Assembly (NCBI GenBank): GCA_016705475.1
Contig: JADIYD010000006.1
Coordinates: forward strand, 434,001-498,000
Length of the DNA: 64,000 nt
DNA from: Betaproteobacteria bacterium
GTDB lineage: Bacteria; Pseudomonadota; Gammaproteobacteria; Burkholderiales; Rhodocyclaceae
Reading direction: 5' to 3'
Positions 16,810-25,322 of this stretch are shown in pieces; position 1 is the stretch's first letter; the number at the start of each line of letters is the position of its first letter. The notes under the pieces are model-generated. The model searched no databases and was not told where the DNA came from. It saw nothing but the letters and a program-made list of their open reading frames with translations. The position numbers and the translations under genes are program-made.

Positions 16810-18225
16810 ATGCAAGCCAAGCTTACCGTAGTTGCCCTCTCCGTTGCTGCTGCCTTCGCTCTGTCCGCCTGTGGCCAGAAGGAAGAGCCGAAACCCGTTG
16901 CTGCCCCGGTCCCGGCAGCCAAGCCTGAATTGGTCGTCAAACTTGGTCACGTCGCGCCAATGACCGGCCCGCAGGCTCACCTTGGCAAGGACAACGAAAA
17001 TGGCGCCGTGCTGGCCATCGAGGAACTGAACGCGAAGGGCATGGAAATTGGTGGCGCCAAGGTCAAGTTCGAACTTGTTGCAGAAGATGATGCGGCTGAT
17101 CCGAAACAGGGCGCCATCGTTGCCCAGAAGCTGGTCGATGCCAAGGTCAATGGCGTCATCGGCCATCTCAATTCGGGTACCACCATCCCGGCCTCCAAGC
17201 TCTACGCCGATGCTGGCATCCCGCAGATTTCCGGTTCCGCGACCAATCCGAAATACACACAGCAGGGCTTCGCCACGGCTTTCCGCGTCATGGCGAACGA
17301 CGTCCAGCAAGGCAAGAGCCTCGGCGAATTCGCCGTCAAACAGGGCGTCAAGACCGTAGCCATCGTCGATGACCGCACCGCATACGGTCAGGGTCTGGCC
17401 GACGAGTTCAGGAAAGCAGCCGAGGCTTCCGGCATCAAGGTTGTCGCCAGCGAATACACGACCGACAAGGCAACCGACTTCAAGGCCATCCTGACCAAGA
17501 TCAAGTCGACCAAGGCCGAACTGGTCTTCTTCGGTGGCATGGACGCCCAGGGCGGCCCGATGGCCAAGCAGATGAAGGAACTCGGCATCAAGGCCAAGTT
17601 CCTCGGCGGCGATGGCGTCTGTACCCCGGAGTTCATGAAGCTGGGTGGTCCGGCAACCGAAGGTCAGTTCTGCTCGCTGCCTGGCATGCCGCTGGAAAAG
17701 CTGGCCAAGGGCCCGGAGTTCAAGGATAAATTCACTAAGAAGTTCAATGCCGAAATCCAGCTCTACGCACCGTATGTCTACGATGCGGTCATGGTCATGG
17801 CCGATGCGATGAAGCGTGCCGATTCGGTCGAGTCGGCCAAGTTCCTGCCGGCGGTTGGCAAGACCAAATACGACGGCGTGACGGCCATGATCGAGTTCGA
17901 TGCGCAGGGCGACCTCAAGGGTGGTGCCATTTCCATCTACAAGTACACTGGCGGCAAGCTCGAGTATGTCGAGACGCTGGGTGGCGGTACGATGGATGCG
18001 GTCAAAGCCGAGATCAAGGCTGACGTCAAGGAAGCCGTGGCTGATGTGAAGGATGCCGCCAAGGCGGTGGCCGGCGCAGCGACGGCGGTTGGCAAGGAAG
18101 CTGTCGGCGACGTGAAGGATGCGGCCAAGGCTGCGACCGAAGCGGGTAAGGATGCCGTCAAGGCCGGCGCAGAGGCGGTCAAGAGCGCCGCTGACGCGAC
18201 CAAGGCAGCGGTCGAAAAGAAGTAA
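16810..18225 (+). CDS. livK: Branched-chain amino acid ABC transporter binding lipoprotein with LEA-like tail
   Basis: The 471-residue product has a lipoprotein signal (FALSAC, Cys ~20), then a Leu/Ile/Val-type periplasmic binding fold: VKLGHVAPMTGPQAHLGKD, HLNSGTTIPASKLY, FFGGMDAQGGPMAKQ and APYVYDAVMVMADA. It delivers ligand to the LivHMGF importer encoded next. Unusually, after the family's normal end at about residue 393 it carries a ~75-residue tail of Ala/Lys/Asp/Val helical repeats (VKDAAKA, GKDAVKAGAEAVK) resembling LEA or apolipoprotein repeats. AGGAG fixes the ATG at 16810; the upstream in-frame start is not signal-like. Confidence 0.88.
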   Translation: MQAKLTVVALSVAAAFALSACGQKEEPKPVAAPVPAAKPELVVKLGHVAPMTGPQAHLGKDNENGAVLAIEELNAKGMEIGGAKVKFELVAEDDAADPKQGAIVAQKLVDAKVNGVIGHLNSGTTIPASKLYADAGIPQISGSATNPKYTQQGFATAFRVMANDVQQGKSLGEFAVKQGVKTVAIVDDRTAYGQGLADEFRKAAEASGIKVVASEYTTDKATDFKAILTKIKSTKAELVFFGGMDAQGGPMAKQMKELGIKAKFLGGDGVCTPEFMKLGGPATEGQFCSLPGMPLEKLAKGPEFKDKFTKKFNAEIQLYAPYVYDAVMVMADAMKRADSVESAKFLPAVGKTKYDGVTAMIEFDAQGDLKGGAISIYKYTGGKLEYVETLGGGTMDAVKAEIKADVKEAVADVKDAAKAVAGAATAVGKEAVGDVKDAAKAATEAGKDAVKAGAEAVKSAADATKAAVEKK

Positions 18226-18243
18226 TCGTTTAATCCGCAGCAT

Positions 18244-18271
18244 GGAAACGGCACCGCAAGGTGCCGTTTCC
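18244..18271 (+). terminator. Intercistronic stem-loop livK-livH
   Basis: GGAAACGGCACC and GGTGCCGTTTCC form a perfect 12-bp stem around a GCAA tetraloop, 18 nt after livK and 25 nt before livH, with no U-run. It probably protects livK mRNA or attenuates transcription into the permease genes, giving binding protein in excess. Confidence 0.6.
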
Positions 18272-18296
18272 TTATGGTTCAAAAGAAAAAGACTAA

Positions 18297-19220
18297 ATGG
18301 ATATTTTCCTCCAGCAGATCATCAACGGCCTTGTGCAGGGCAGCATCTACGCCTTGGTCGCTCTTGGCTACACGATGGTCTACGGGATCATGGGGCTGAT
18401 CAATTTCGCGCATGGCGAGGTGGTGATGATCGGCACCCTGGTCACCATCACGGTGGCCGGTTCGCTGATCAAGGCCGGCATGCCGGTGGCAGTGGCGGGG
18501 CTGGCCGGGCTCATGGCGGCGGTGCTGGTTTGCATGGCGCTGGGCTGGGCCTTGGAGCGTGTGGCTTACCGGCCCTTGCGCAATGCGCCGCGGCTCACGC
18601 CGCTGATTACGGCGATCGGCATGTCGATCGTCCTGCAAAATCTGGCCATGATGATCTGGGGACGGAACTACATGACCTTCCCTTCGCTCTTGCCGAAAAT
18701 GGATTTTGAATTCGCCGGGGCCAATTTCACGCTTATCCAGATCATTATCGTCCTTGTTTCGGCGGCAACCATGGGCGGCCTGCTGCTCCTCGTCTATCGC
18801 ACCAAGCTCGGCATGGCCATGCGCGCGACGGCGCAGAACCCGGCAGTGGCCAGCCTGATGGGCGTCAATATCAATCGCGTCATCGCGGCCGCCTTCGTCA
18901 TCGGCTCGGCGCTCGGTGCGGTGGCCGGTGTCATGGTCGGCACCTATTACGAAATCGCTCACTACCAGATGGGCTTCATGCTCGGCCTCAAGGCTTTCAC
19001 GGCAGCTGTGCTCGGCGGCATCGGCAACCTCGCCGGGGCCATGCTGGGCGGCATCCTGCTCGGCATCATCGAGGCGCTGGGGGCGGGTTACATCGGTGAC
19101 CTGACCGGCGGCTTCCTGGGCAGCCACTATCAGGACATCTTTGCCTTTGTCGTGCTCATCGTCGTGCTGATGTTCAAGCCATCCGGATTGTTCGGTGAAA
19201 AGACGGGGGACAGGGCATGA
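18297..19220 (+). CDS. livH: Branched-chain amino acid ABC transporter permease LivH
   Basis: The 307-residue integral membrane protein starts with the family signature LQQIINGLVQGSIYALVALG and has about eight hydrophobic helices. The cytoplasmic EAA-like loop is visible in RTKLGMAMRATAQNPAVASL and the C-terminal half ends in LVLIVVLMFKPSGLFG. It forms the inner-membrane channel with LivM. Its TGA overlaps the livM start in ATGA, which implies translational coupling. Confidence 0.9.
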   Translation: MDIFLQQIINGLVQGSIYALVALGYTMVYGIMGLINFAHGEVVMIGTLVTITVAGSLIKAGMPVAVAGLAGLMAAVLVCMALGWALERVAYRPLRNAPRLTPLITAIGMSIVLQNLAMMIWGRNYMTFPSLLPKMDFEFAGANFTLIQIIIVLVSAATMGGLLLLVYRTKLGMAMRATAQNPAVASLMGVNINRVIAAAFVIGSALGAVAGVMVGTYYEIAHYQMGFMLGLKAFTAAVLGGIGNLAGAMLGGILLGIIEALGAGYIGDLTGGFLGSHYQDIFAFVVLIVVLMFKPSGLFGEKTGDRA

Positions 19221-20278
19221 ATTTTGGCCGTTTTTTCCGGTCGACCGCAGGAATCGCCCTGACGGCTGCTTTCTTGATCGCCTTGCCCTTCGTCGCCGCG
19301 ATGGGCGGGCAGGCCTGGGTGCGTATTCTCGATTTCGCCATCCTCTACGTCTTCCTGGCGCTTGGCCTCAACATCGTCGTCGGCCTGGCCGGCCTGCTCG
19401 ATCTCGGCTACATCGCGTTCTACGCTGTCGGTGCTTACGCCTGGGCGCTGCTGGCGAGTCCTCACTTCGGTCTGCACTGGCCGATCTGGGCCATTCTGCC
19501 CATCGGCGCCGCGCTCGCCTGTCTGGCCGGCGTGGTGCTCGGCTCGCCGACCCTCAAGCTGCGCGGCGACTATCTGGCCATCGTCACCCTCGGTTTCGGC
19601 GAAATCGTCCGCATTTTCCTCAACAACCTGAATTCGCCGATCAATGTCACCAACGGGCCGCAGGGCATCACGCTGATCGATCCGGTCAGCTTCGGCGCCT
19701 TCAAATTCTCGGGGACGACGCAGATTTTTGGCTTTGCGCTCAGTGGACCGCAGAAATATTACTTCCTGCTCGTCGCGCTGGCCATACTCGTCATCATCAT
19801 CAATGTGCGTTTGCAGAATTCGCGCATCGGCCGCGCCTGGCAGGCCATCCGCGAGGATGAAATCGCCGCCAAGGCGATCGGCATCAACACGCGCAACCTC
19901 AAGCTGCTGGCCTTCGCCATGGGCGCCAGCTTCGGCGGCGTCGCCGGCGGCATTTTCTCGGCCATGCAGGGCTTCGTCTCGCCGGAAAGTTTCTCGCTCA
20001 TCGAGTCGATCATGATTCTCGCGATGGTGGTGCTGGGCGGCATGGGCCACATCCCCGGCGTCATCCTCGGTGCCGTCTTGCTCACGGTGCTGCCGGAAGT
20101 CCTGCGCTACGGCGTCGGGCCGTTGCAGATGGCTGTCTTCGGCAAGATGCTGGTCGATCCGGAAAGCCTGCGCATGCTCGTATTCGGTCTCGCGCTGGTC
20201 CTCGTCATGCGCTTCAAGCCGGCTGGTTTGTGGCCGTCGCCCGAGCGTAAGCGCGAGTTGCAGGAGACCGGAAAATGA
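19217..20278 (+). CDS. livM: Branched-chain amino acid ABC transporter permease LivM
   Basis: The 353-residue membrane protein has the LivM landmarks ALGLNIVVGLAGLLDLGYIA, LRGDYLAIVTLGFGEI, NGPQGITLID and the cytoplasmic loop RIGRAWQAIREDEIAAKAIG. It partners LivH. The start ATG overlaps the livH stop. Codons 4-12 (GRFFRSTAG) are made entirely of dispersed motif copy E, so the N-terminus of this permease is encoded by the repeat. The gene overlaps livG by ATGA. Confidence 0.9.
   Translation: MNFGRFFRSTAGIALTAAFLIALPFVAAMGGQAWVRILDFAILYVFLALGLNIVVGLAGLLDLGYIAFYAVGAYAWALLASPHFGLHWPIWAILPIGAALACLAGVVLGSPTLKLRGDYLAIVTLGFGEIVRIFLNNLNSPINVTNGPQGITLIDPVSFGAFKFSGTTQIFGFALSGPQKYYFLLVALAILVIIINVRLQNSRIGRAWQAIREDEIAAKAIGINTRNLKLLAFAMGASFGGVAGGIFSAMQGFVSPESFSLIESIMILAMVVLGGMGHIPGVILGAVLLTVLPEVLRYGVGPLQMAVFGKMLVDPESLRMLVFGLALVLVMRFKPAGLWPSPERKRELQETGK
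19226..19253 (+). repeat. Dispersed motif, copy E (first codons of livM)
   Basis: GGCC-GTTTTTTC-CGGTCGACCG-CAGGAA, a perfect copy of the TCGACCGCAG subtype with an exact 10-bp palindromic core. It starts at livM codon 4, same strand as the gene, read as G-R-F-F-R-S-T-A-G. Confidence 0.85.
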
Positions 20279-21048
20279 GCGCGAATTTGCCGAACCCGCT
20301 GCTCGAAGCGAAAGCAGTCGCCAAGCACTTTGGCGGCGTCAAGGCCTTGCAGGATGTGTCGCTGACCATCCGCAAGGGCGAGATCTACGGTCTTATCGGC
20401 CCGAACGGCGCCGGCAAGACGACCTTTTTCAACTGCATGACCGGGCTCTACGTGCCGGATGGCGGCGGATTCGTCTTCGACGGCGCGCCGCTGGTTGCCG
20501 ATGCGCCCGACAAGGCCGCGGCGCGCGGCATCGCCCGCACCTTCCAGAACATCCGGCTGTTCGGCAACATGACGGCGCTCGAGAACGTCATGGTCGGCCG
20601 CCATGTGCGAACCAAGGCTGGCGTGCTAGGCGCGATGTTCCAGAACGCGGCGACGAAAGCCGAGGAAGCGGCGATCCGGCAAAAAGCCATCGACCTGCTG
20701 CACTACGTCCGCATCGAGGAACGGGCCGACGACCTCTCCCGCAACCTTTCCTACGGCGACCAACGCCGACTGGAAATAGCCCGGGCCCTGGCCACCGACC
20801 CCAAGCTTCTGTGTCTGGATGAGCCCGCCGCCGGCATGAACGGCACGGAAACCGAACAACTGCGCGAGCTGATCGACGGCATACGGCGTGACGGAACGAC
20901 GATTCTGCTCATCGAGCACGACGTCAAACTGGTCATGGGCCTGTGCGACCGCGTCGCCGTGCTGGATTACGGCGCGCTGGTCATCGAGGATGTACCGGCT
21001 GTCGTGCAAAAAGATCAACGCGTCATCGAGGCTTATCTAGGTGCTTGA
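20275..21048 (+). CDS. livG: Branched-chain amino acid ABC transporter ATPase LivG
   Basis: This 257-residue ATPase has Walker A GPNGAGKTT, the LivG-typical RGIARTFQNIRLFGNMTALE, signature NLSYGDQRRLEIARAL, Walker B LLCLDEPAAGMN and switch His in LLIEHDVKLVM. It hydrolyses ATP for the LivHM channel. ATGA overlap with livM and an 8-bp overlap with livF show tight coupling. Confidence 0.92.
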   Translation: MSANLPNPLLEAKAVAKHFGGVKALQDVSLTIRKGEIYGLIGPNGAGKTTFFNCMTGLYVPDGGGFVFDGAPLVADAPDKAAARGIARTFQNIRLFGNMTALENVMVGRHVRTKAGVLGAMFQNAATKAEEAAIRQKAIDLLHYVRIEERADDLSRNLSYGDQRRLEIARALATDPKLLCLDEPAAGMNGTETEQLRELIDGIRRDGTTILLIEHDVKLVMGLCDRVAVLDYGALVIEDVPAVVQKDQRVIEAYLGA

Positions 21049-21745
21049 AGTAACCGGACTCCACGTCGCCTACGGCGGCATCCAGGCGGTGCGCAGCATC
21101 ACCTTCCACGTCAACGAGGGCGAAACCGTGGCGCTGATTGGTGCCAACGGCGCCGGCAAGACGAGTACGCTCAAGGCGATTTCCCGGGTGCTCGATGCCG
21201 TTGGCGGCGACGTTCATTTCTGCGGCGAAGACATCACCCGAATCGCCCCGCACCACATCATTCGCAAGGGCATCGCGCTGGTCCCCGAAGGACGTGGCGT
21301 CTTTCCGCGCCTGACTGTGCTCGAAAACCTGCACATGGGCGCTTACATCCACAATGCTGCGGTCGACGTCGAAAAAGACCTGAAAATGGTTTACGGTTAT
21401 TTCCCGCGGCTCAAGGAGCGCGAAGGCCAGCTCGCCGGCACGCTTTCCGGCGGCGAACAGCAAATGCTGGCCATTGGCCGCGCCCTCATGAGCCGGCCGA
21501 AGATGCTGCTGCTTGACGAGCCGTCGATGGGCCTGGCGCCGATCATGGTTCAGAAAATCTTCGAAGTCGTCCGTGCCGTCGCGGCCGATGGCATGACCAT
21601 CCTGCTCATCGAGCAGAATGCCCGGCTGGCGTTGCAATCCAGCCAGCGCGGCTACGTCATGGAAAGCGGCGAGATCACGTTGAACGGCGAGTCGGCGATG
21701 CTGCTTGACGATCCCAAGGTCCGCGCCGCCTATCTCGGCGAGTGA
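21041..21745 (+). CDS. livF: Branched-chain amino acid ABC transporter ATPase LivF
   Basis: This 234-residue protein has Walker A GANGAGKTS, VPEGRGVFPRLTVLENL, signature LSGGEQQMLAIGRAL and Walker B LLLDEPSMGLAP. It starts at a GTG (21041) inside the last codons of livG. It is of normal LivF length, unlike the ATPase at 325-1140, and completes a full five-gene importer. Confidence 0.92.
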   Translation: MLEVTGLHVAYGGIQAVRSITFHVNEGETVALIGANGAGKTSTLKAISRVLDAVGGDVHFCGEDITRIAPHHIIRKGIALVPEGRGVFPRLTVLENLHMGAYIHNAAVDVEKDLKMVYGYFPRLKEREGQLAGTLSGGEQQMLAIGRALMSRPKMLLLDEPSMGLAPIMVQKIFEVVRAVAADGMTILLIEQNARLALQSSQRGYVMESGEITLNGESAMLLDDPKVRAAYLGE

Positions 21746-21767
21746 GTCTGTTCGGCCAGCGCTTTTC

Positions 21768-22613
21768 GTGAGCATCCTTCCCTTCCTGGCGTTGGCCTGC
21801 CCGCTCGACGGTGCGCCGCTGCATCGCCACGGCTCAAGCTGGCGTTGCGCCGCCGGCCACAGTTTCGACATCGCCGCCCAAGGCTACGCCAACCTGCTGC
21901 CCGTCCAGCAAAAGCGTTCGCGCGACCCCGGTGACAGCAAGGAAATGGTCGCGGCCCGCCGGCGTTTCCTCAACGCCGGCCATTACCATCCGATCGCCGC
22001 GGCAGTCAGCCGGGTTGCGCTGGCCGACATTCCAGCCGGTGCGACGATCAGCTGCCTCGATGCCGGTTGCGGCGAGGGTTACTACCTGCGCCAGCTGGCT
22101 GCGGCAGCCGGCGACGAACAGACGCTGGCCCTGCTCGGGCTGGATATCTCGAAATGGGCGGTGCTGTCTGCCGCCAAGCAGGACAAGCGCCCAAACTGGA
22201 TTGTCGGCAGCAACGCAAATCTGCCCGTGCAGCCTGCGACGCTTGATCTTGTGCTGTGCATGTTCGGCTTCCCGGTTTATGGCGAGTTTGCCCGGGTACT
22301 CAAGCCGGGCGGCGTGCTGCTGCAGGTCGATGCTGGTCCAGATCACCTGCGCGAACTGCGCGAAATCATCTATCCCGCGCTCAAGCCGGAACGTCCTGCC
22401 GACGCGCAGCTTCCGGAAGGGTTTTGTTTTCTGTCGACGGAAACTGTCCGTTTTCCGCTGGCCATCGACGGCGCCGAGCAAATCGCCGATCTGCTCGCCA
22501 TGACCCCCCATCTTTACCGTGCCAGCGCCGAAGGGCGGGCGCGGGCTGCGGCGCTGGTATCGCTCGCGCTGACCGTGGATGTCCGTCTGACGCGTTTCGG
22601 ACGTGTGGCCTGA
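21768..22613 (+). CDS. rlmA: 23S rRNA (guanine-N1)-methyltransferase RlmA
   Basis: The product has about 281 residues from the GTG at 21768, which I prefer because it lies just before the conserved N-terminus ACPLDG. A longer frame begins at 21705 but overlaps livF. Family landmarks are GYANLLPVQQKRSRDPGDSK, RRRFLNAGHYHPIA, SAM motif I CLDAGCGEGYYL and MFGFPVYGEFARVLKPGG. RlmA methylates G745 of 23S rRNA (E. coli numbering). The zinc site normally built from C-x2-C and C-x3-H here reads CPLD ... CAAGH, so the second cysteine is Asp. Confidence 0.85.
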   Translation: MSILPFLALACPLDGAPLHRHGSSWRCAAGHSFDIAAQGYANLLPVQQKRSRDPGDSKEMVAARRRFLNAGHYHPIAAAVSRVALADIPAGATISCLDAGCGEGYYLRQLAAAAGDEQTLALLGLDISKWAVLSAAKQDKRPNWIVGSNANLPVQPATLDLVLCMFGFPVYGEFARVLKPGGVLLQVDAGPDHLRELREIIYPALKPERPADAQLPEGFCFLSTETVRFPLAIDGAEQIADLLAMTPHLYRASAEGRARAAALVSLALTVDVRLTRFGRVA

Positions 22614-22709
22614 TCGCTTTCGTGCCCTTGCTTTTTTAGCTGCATCAAACGATTTGCCTGCCGGAGGGGTGACAATGCCCGGTATCGCCTTTCACCGGAT
22701 CACCTCGCC

Positions 22710-23342
22710 ATGACCTTTCGCCATTCCCTTACCGCGCTGGCCGCCCTTTTTCTCGCAGCCACCGTTCAGGCCGAGGAAGCCAAGCCCGTCGAAAAGACAC
22801 CCAAGTTGGCCTACGGCCTCATGATGAAACAGGGCGACCGGCTGATATTTACCCCTTGCCGTGACCGAACCTACGCCAATGTCGAGGACGTCTCAGTGGA
22901 TGGCAGCGTGACGAAAGTGCTCAACAGCGTCGGACTGGACCGCGGCAAGCGGCTCTACGTCGAGCTGCTCGGCGTGCTCGACAACGGATTGCTGAAAGCC
23001 TCCGGGTTCAACATGGCGCGCGTCGAAGGGCGTTGCCAGATGCCGGGCGGCAAGGAAGAGTCGTGGCGTGCCGCTGGCAACGACCCGGCCTGGGCGCTGG
23101 TCGCTGGCGGCGAGCATGTCCGCCTGCAACGCTACGGCAAGCCGGAAGTCGTACTACCCTACGCCGAATTCAAGGTGGAAGGCGGCGTGAGTCGTTACGA
23201 CGGCAGCGCAGAGCAGAACAAACTGGCCGTCCGCCTCGAAAAGACCCTGTGCCGGGATGTCGAGGCCAACGGCGTCTTTGCGTGGACCGCCTCGGTGGAT
23301 CTGAATGGCCAAACGCTCAAGGGTTGCGCCTGGCAGCGTTGA
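22710..23342 (+). CDS. Secreted hypothetical protein, COG3650-like
   Basis: The 210-residue protein has a clean signal peptide (LTALAALFLAATVQA) and is probably periplasmic. The first half, with FTPCRDRTY and YVELLGVL, and the second, with EKTLCRDVEANGVFAWTASV and LNGQTLKGCA, resemble the uncharacterised COG3650/MliC-related envelope proteins, in which two cysteine pairs probably form disulfides. Function unknown. Repeat H starts 11 bp after its stop, between it and the convergent reductase gene. Confidence 0.65.
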   Translation: MTFRHSLTALAALFLAATVQAEEAKPVEKTPKLAYGLMMKQGDRLIFTPCRDRTYANVEDVSVDGSVTKVLNSVGLDRGKRLYVELLGVLDNGLLKASGFNMARVEGRCQMPGGKEESWRAAGNDPAWALVAGGEHVRLQRYGKPEVVLPYAEFKVEGGVSRYDGSAEQNKLAVRLEKTLCRDVEANGVFAWTASVDLNGQTLKGCAWQR

Positions 23343-23352
23343 TTCAGGCCAA

Positions 23353-23379
23353 TTCCACGGTCAACCGGGAAAAACGGCC
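23353..23379 (-). repeat. Dispersed motif, copy H
   Basis: On the minus strand: GGCC-GTTTTTCC-CGGTTGACCG-TGGAA. It fills most of the 42-bp gap between two convergent genes, a position where a transcription terminator might be expected, but it has no hairpin plus U-run organisation. Confidence 0.8.
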
Positions 23380-23384
23380 CAAAT

Positions 23385-24398
23385 TCAAGTTGTCGAAAAG
23401 GTGAAGGCGTCGGCGAAGAACTCTTCTTCCGGCATGCCTTGCGCCATGAAGTCGCGTTTCGCGGCGTCGATCATCACGGGCGCGCCGCAGGCATAGACCT
23501 GGTAGCCGGAAAGATCGGGGAAGTCAGCCAGCACGGCCTGATGCACGAAGCCTGTGCGGCCGGCCCAGTCGTCGCTGGCAGCCGGCTCGGAGAGGACGGG
23601 AACGTAGCTGATATTGGCGTGTTCGGCCGCCCATTTCTCGGGCAGCGCGTTCTGGTACAGATCAACACGCGCCTTGGCGCCCCAGTAGATGAACATCGGG
23701 CGCTCGCACTGTTCGGCAATGGCGTGCTCGACGATGGCCTTGATCGGTGCGAAACCCGTGCCGCCGGCGAGCAGGATCATCGGTTTCTTCGAGTCTTCGC
23801 GCAGATAGAAAGTGCCGTGCGGGCCGTTGAAGCGCAGGATGTCACGCACTTTCTGTGTAGAAAAAACCTGTTCGGTGAACAGGCCGCCCGGCACATGGCG
23901 GATATGCAATTGCAGCACTGCGTCGTCGTGCGGCGCATTGGCCAGTGAATAGCTGCGTTTCTTGCCGTCCTTGAGCAGGATGTCGATGTATTGGCCGGCC
24001 CAGAACTGCAGGCGTTCGTTGGCCGGCAGACGGAGGTGTATCTCGATGACGTCGGGGGCCAGTTTTTCCAGCTTTTCGATGCGTGACGGCAGTGTCTTGA
24101 CCGGAATGTCGCTGGCCGAGCCGAGTTGCTTGCAATCGATGACCAGATCGGACTGGGCGCTGGCGCAGCAATAGAGCGTCAGGCCGGCGGCTTTTTCTTC
24201 ATCCTTCAACGCGTGTTCTTGCGCTTTGCCGTGGTCGACCGTGCCGCTGACAACCTTGCCCTTGCAGGCGCCACAGGCGCCATCCTTGCAACCATAGGGC
24301 AGGGTCAGGCCCTGGCGCAGCGCGGCGTCAAGCAGCGTTTCGCTGGCTTCCGCCGTGAAGCTTCGGCCGCTGGGCTGGACTGTGATCTGGTAGCTCAT
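23385..24398 (-). CDS. 2Fe-2S ferredoxin-NAD(P)H reductase, AscD/RfbI-like
   Basis: The 337-residue protein has an N-terminal plant-type ferredoxin domain with Cys motif CKDGACGACKG plus a distal Cys (LYCCASAQ), an FAD domain with RSYSLANAP and a Rossmann NAD(P) domain with LLAGGTGFAPIK and the final VYACGAPVMI. The order matches CDP-6-deoxy-3,4-glucoseen reductases and phenol/toluene-type reductase subunits, which pass electrons from NADH to a partner oxygenase or dehydratase. No such partner is adjacent, so the role stays open. The ATG at 24398 is the only one that starts on the ferredoxin domain. Confidence 0.8.
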   Translation of the reverse strand: MSYQITVQPSGRSFTAEASETLLDAALRQGLTLPYGCKDGACGACKGKVVSGTVDHGKAQEHALKDEEKAAGLTLYCCASAQSDLVIDCKQLGSASDIPVKTLPSRIEKLEKLAPDVIEIHLRLPANERLQFWAGQYIDILLKDGKKRSYSLANAPHDDAVLQLHIRHVPGGLFTEQVFSTQKVRDILRFNGPHGTFYLREDSKKPMILLAGGTGFAPIKAIVEHAIAEQCERPMFIYWGAKARVDLYQNALPEKWAAEHANISYVPVLSEPAASDDWAGRTGFVHQAVLADFPDLSGYQVYACGAPVMIDAAKRDFMAQGMPEEEFFADAFTFSTT

Positions 24399-24431
24399 GA
24401 AATCCCCTTGGTCGTCGGCTACAATGCCGGC

Positions 24432-25322
24432 GTGCAAAAAATCCTGATTGTCGGCAGCGGGGACGTTGCCCGCCGCATCCTGTCCCGCATTGTCTCTCAT
24501 GCTCGCGTCTATGCCCTGCTGCGCAGCGCCGGCCGTATGGCTGAGTGGCGCGACGCGGGGGCAATGCCGGTGCTGGCCGATCTCGACGACCGGGGCAGCC
24601 TGCAGCGCATCGCCGGTCTGGCCGACTATGTGCTGCATCTGGCGCCACCGCCCGGCGAAGGCCGTCACGACACGCGTACCCGCAACCTGCTGGCTGTCTT
24701 GGGCAAGAGCAAAAGTCTACCACGGCGCCTGGTTTACGTAAGCACGACGGGGGTTTATGGCGACTGCGGTGGCGCGCAGATCGACGAAACGCGCCGCCTG
24801 AATCCGGAGAGCGCTCGCGCCGGTCGGCGAGTCGATGCCGAACGTCGCCTGCGCGAGTGGGGCGAGCGGACTGGCGTCAAGGTCTCCATCCTGCGCGCGC
24901 CGGGCATCTACGCCGCTGACCGCCTGCCCATCGAACGCCTGAACAAGGCCCTTCCGGCGCTTTGCGAGGCCGATGACGGCTACACCAATCACATCCACGC
25001 CGACGACCTCGCTGCTGCTTGTGTCGCAGCGCTGCAGCATGGCGCTGCCAACCGCGTCTACAATGTCGTCGATGATTCCGACATGAAGATGGCTGACTAT
25101 TTCGACCGGGTCGCCGATGCCTTCGCCCTGCCGCGCCCACCGCGCATTTCGCGGGAGGAGGCTGCGAAAACGCTGTCACCGGTCCAGATGTCCTTCATGC
25201 GCGAATCGCGGCGTATTGGCAATTGGCGTCTGAAAACAGAATTAAAACTGCGTCTCGCATACCCGACGGTCGACGCCGGGATAGCCGAGGCGCTTGCAAG
25301 GAGAAACGCATGCTCGTCGTAA
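24432..25322 (+). CDS. NAD(P)-dependent epimerase/dehydratase family protein (SDR)
   Basis: About 296 residues from a GTG at 24432; codons before that read through the divergent gene. The N-terminus KILIVGSGDVARRIL is the Rossmann dinucleotide loop. YVSTTGVYGDCGG carries the Ser/Thr-Tyr region of extended SDRs, though the usual YxxxK reads as RRVDAERRLRE, so catalysis may differ from standard epimerases. The family (YeeZ-like) is mostly uncharacterised. It shares a 33-bp divergent promoter region with the ferredoxin reductase and overlaps the next gene by 13 bp. Confidence 0.7.
   Translation: MQKILIVGSGDVARRILSRIVSHARVYALLRSAGRMAEWRDAGAMPVLADLDDRGSLQRIAGLADYVLHLAPPPGEGRHDTRTRNLLAVLGKSKSLPRRLVYVSTTGVYGDCGGAQIDETRRLNPESARAGRRVDAERRLREWGERTGVKVSILRAPGIYAADRLPIERLNKALPALCEADDGYTNHIHADDLAAACVAALQHGAANRVYNVVDDSDMKMADYFDRVADAFALPRPPRISREEAAKTLSPVQMSFMRESRRIGNWRLKTELKLRLAYPTVDAGIAEALARRNACSS

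Noticed and set aside
21353..21385. Antisense GCTGCGGTCGAC-GTCGAAAAAG in livF
   Set aside because: Common codons for AVD plus lysines; spacing and GGCC end do not fit the motif.
24226..24245. TGGTCGACCGTGCC in the ferredoxin reductase gene
   Set aside because: Core-like but without any flanking similarity; treated as chance.
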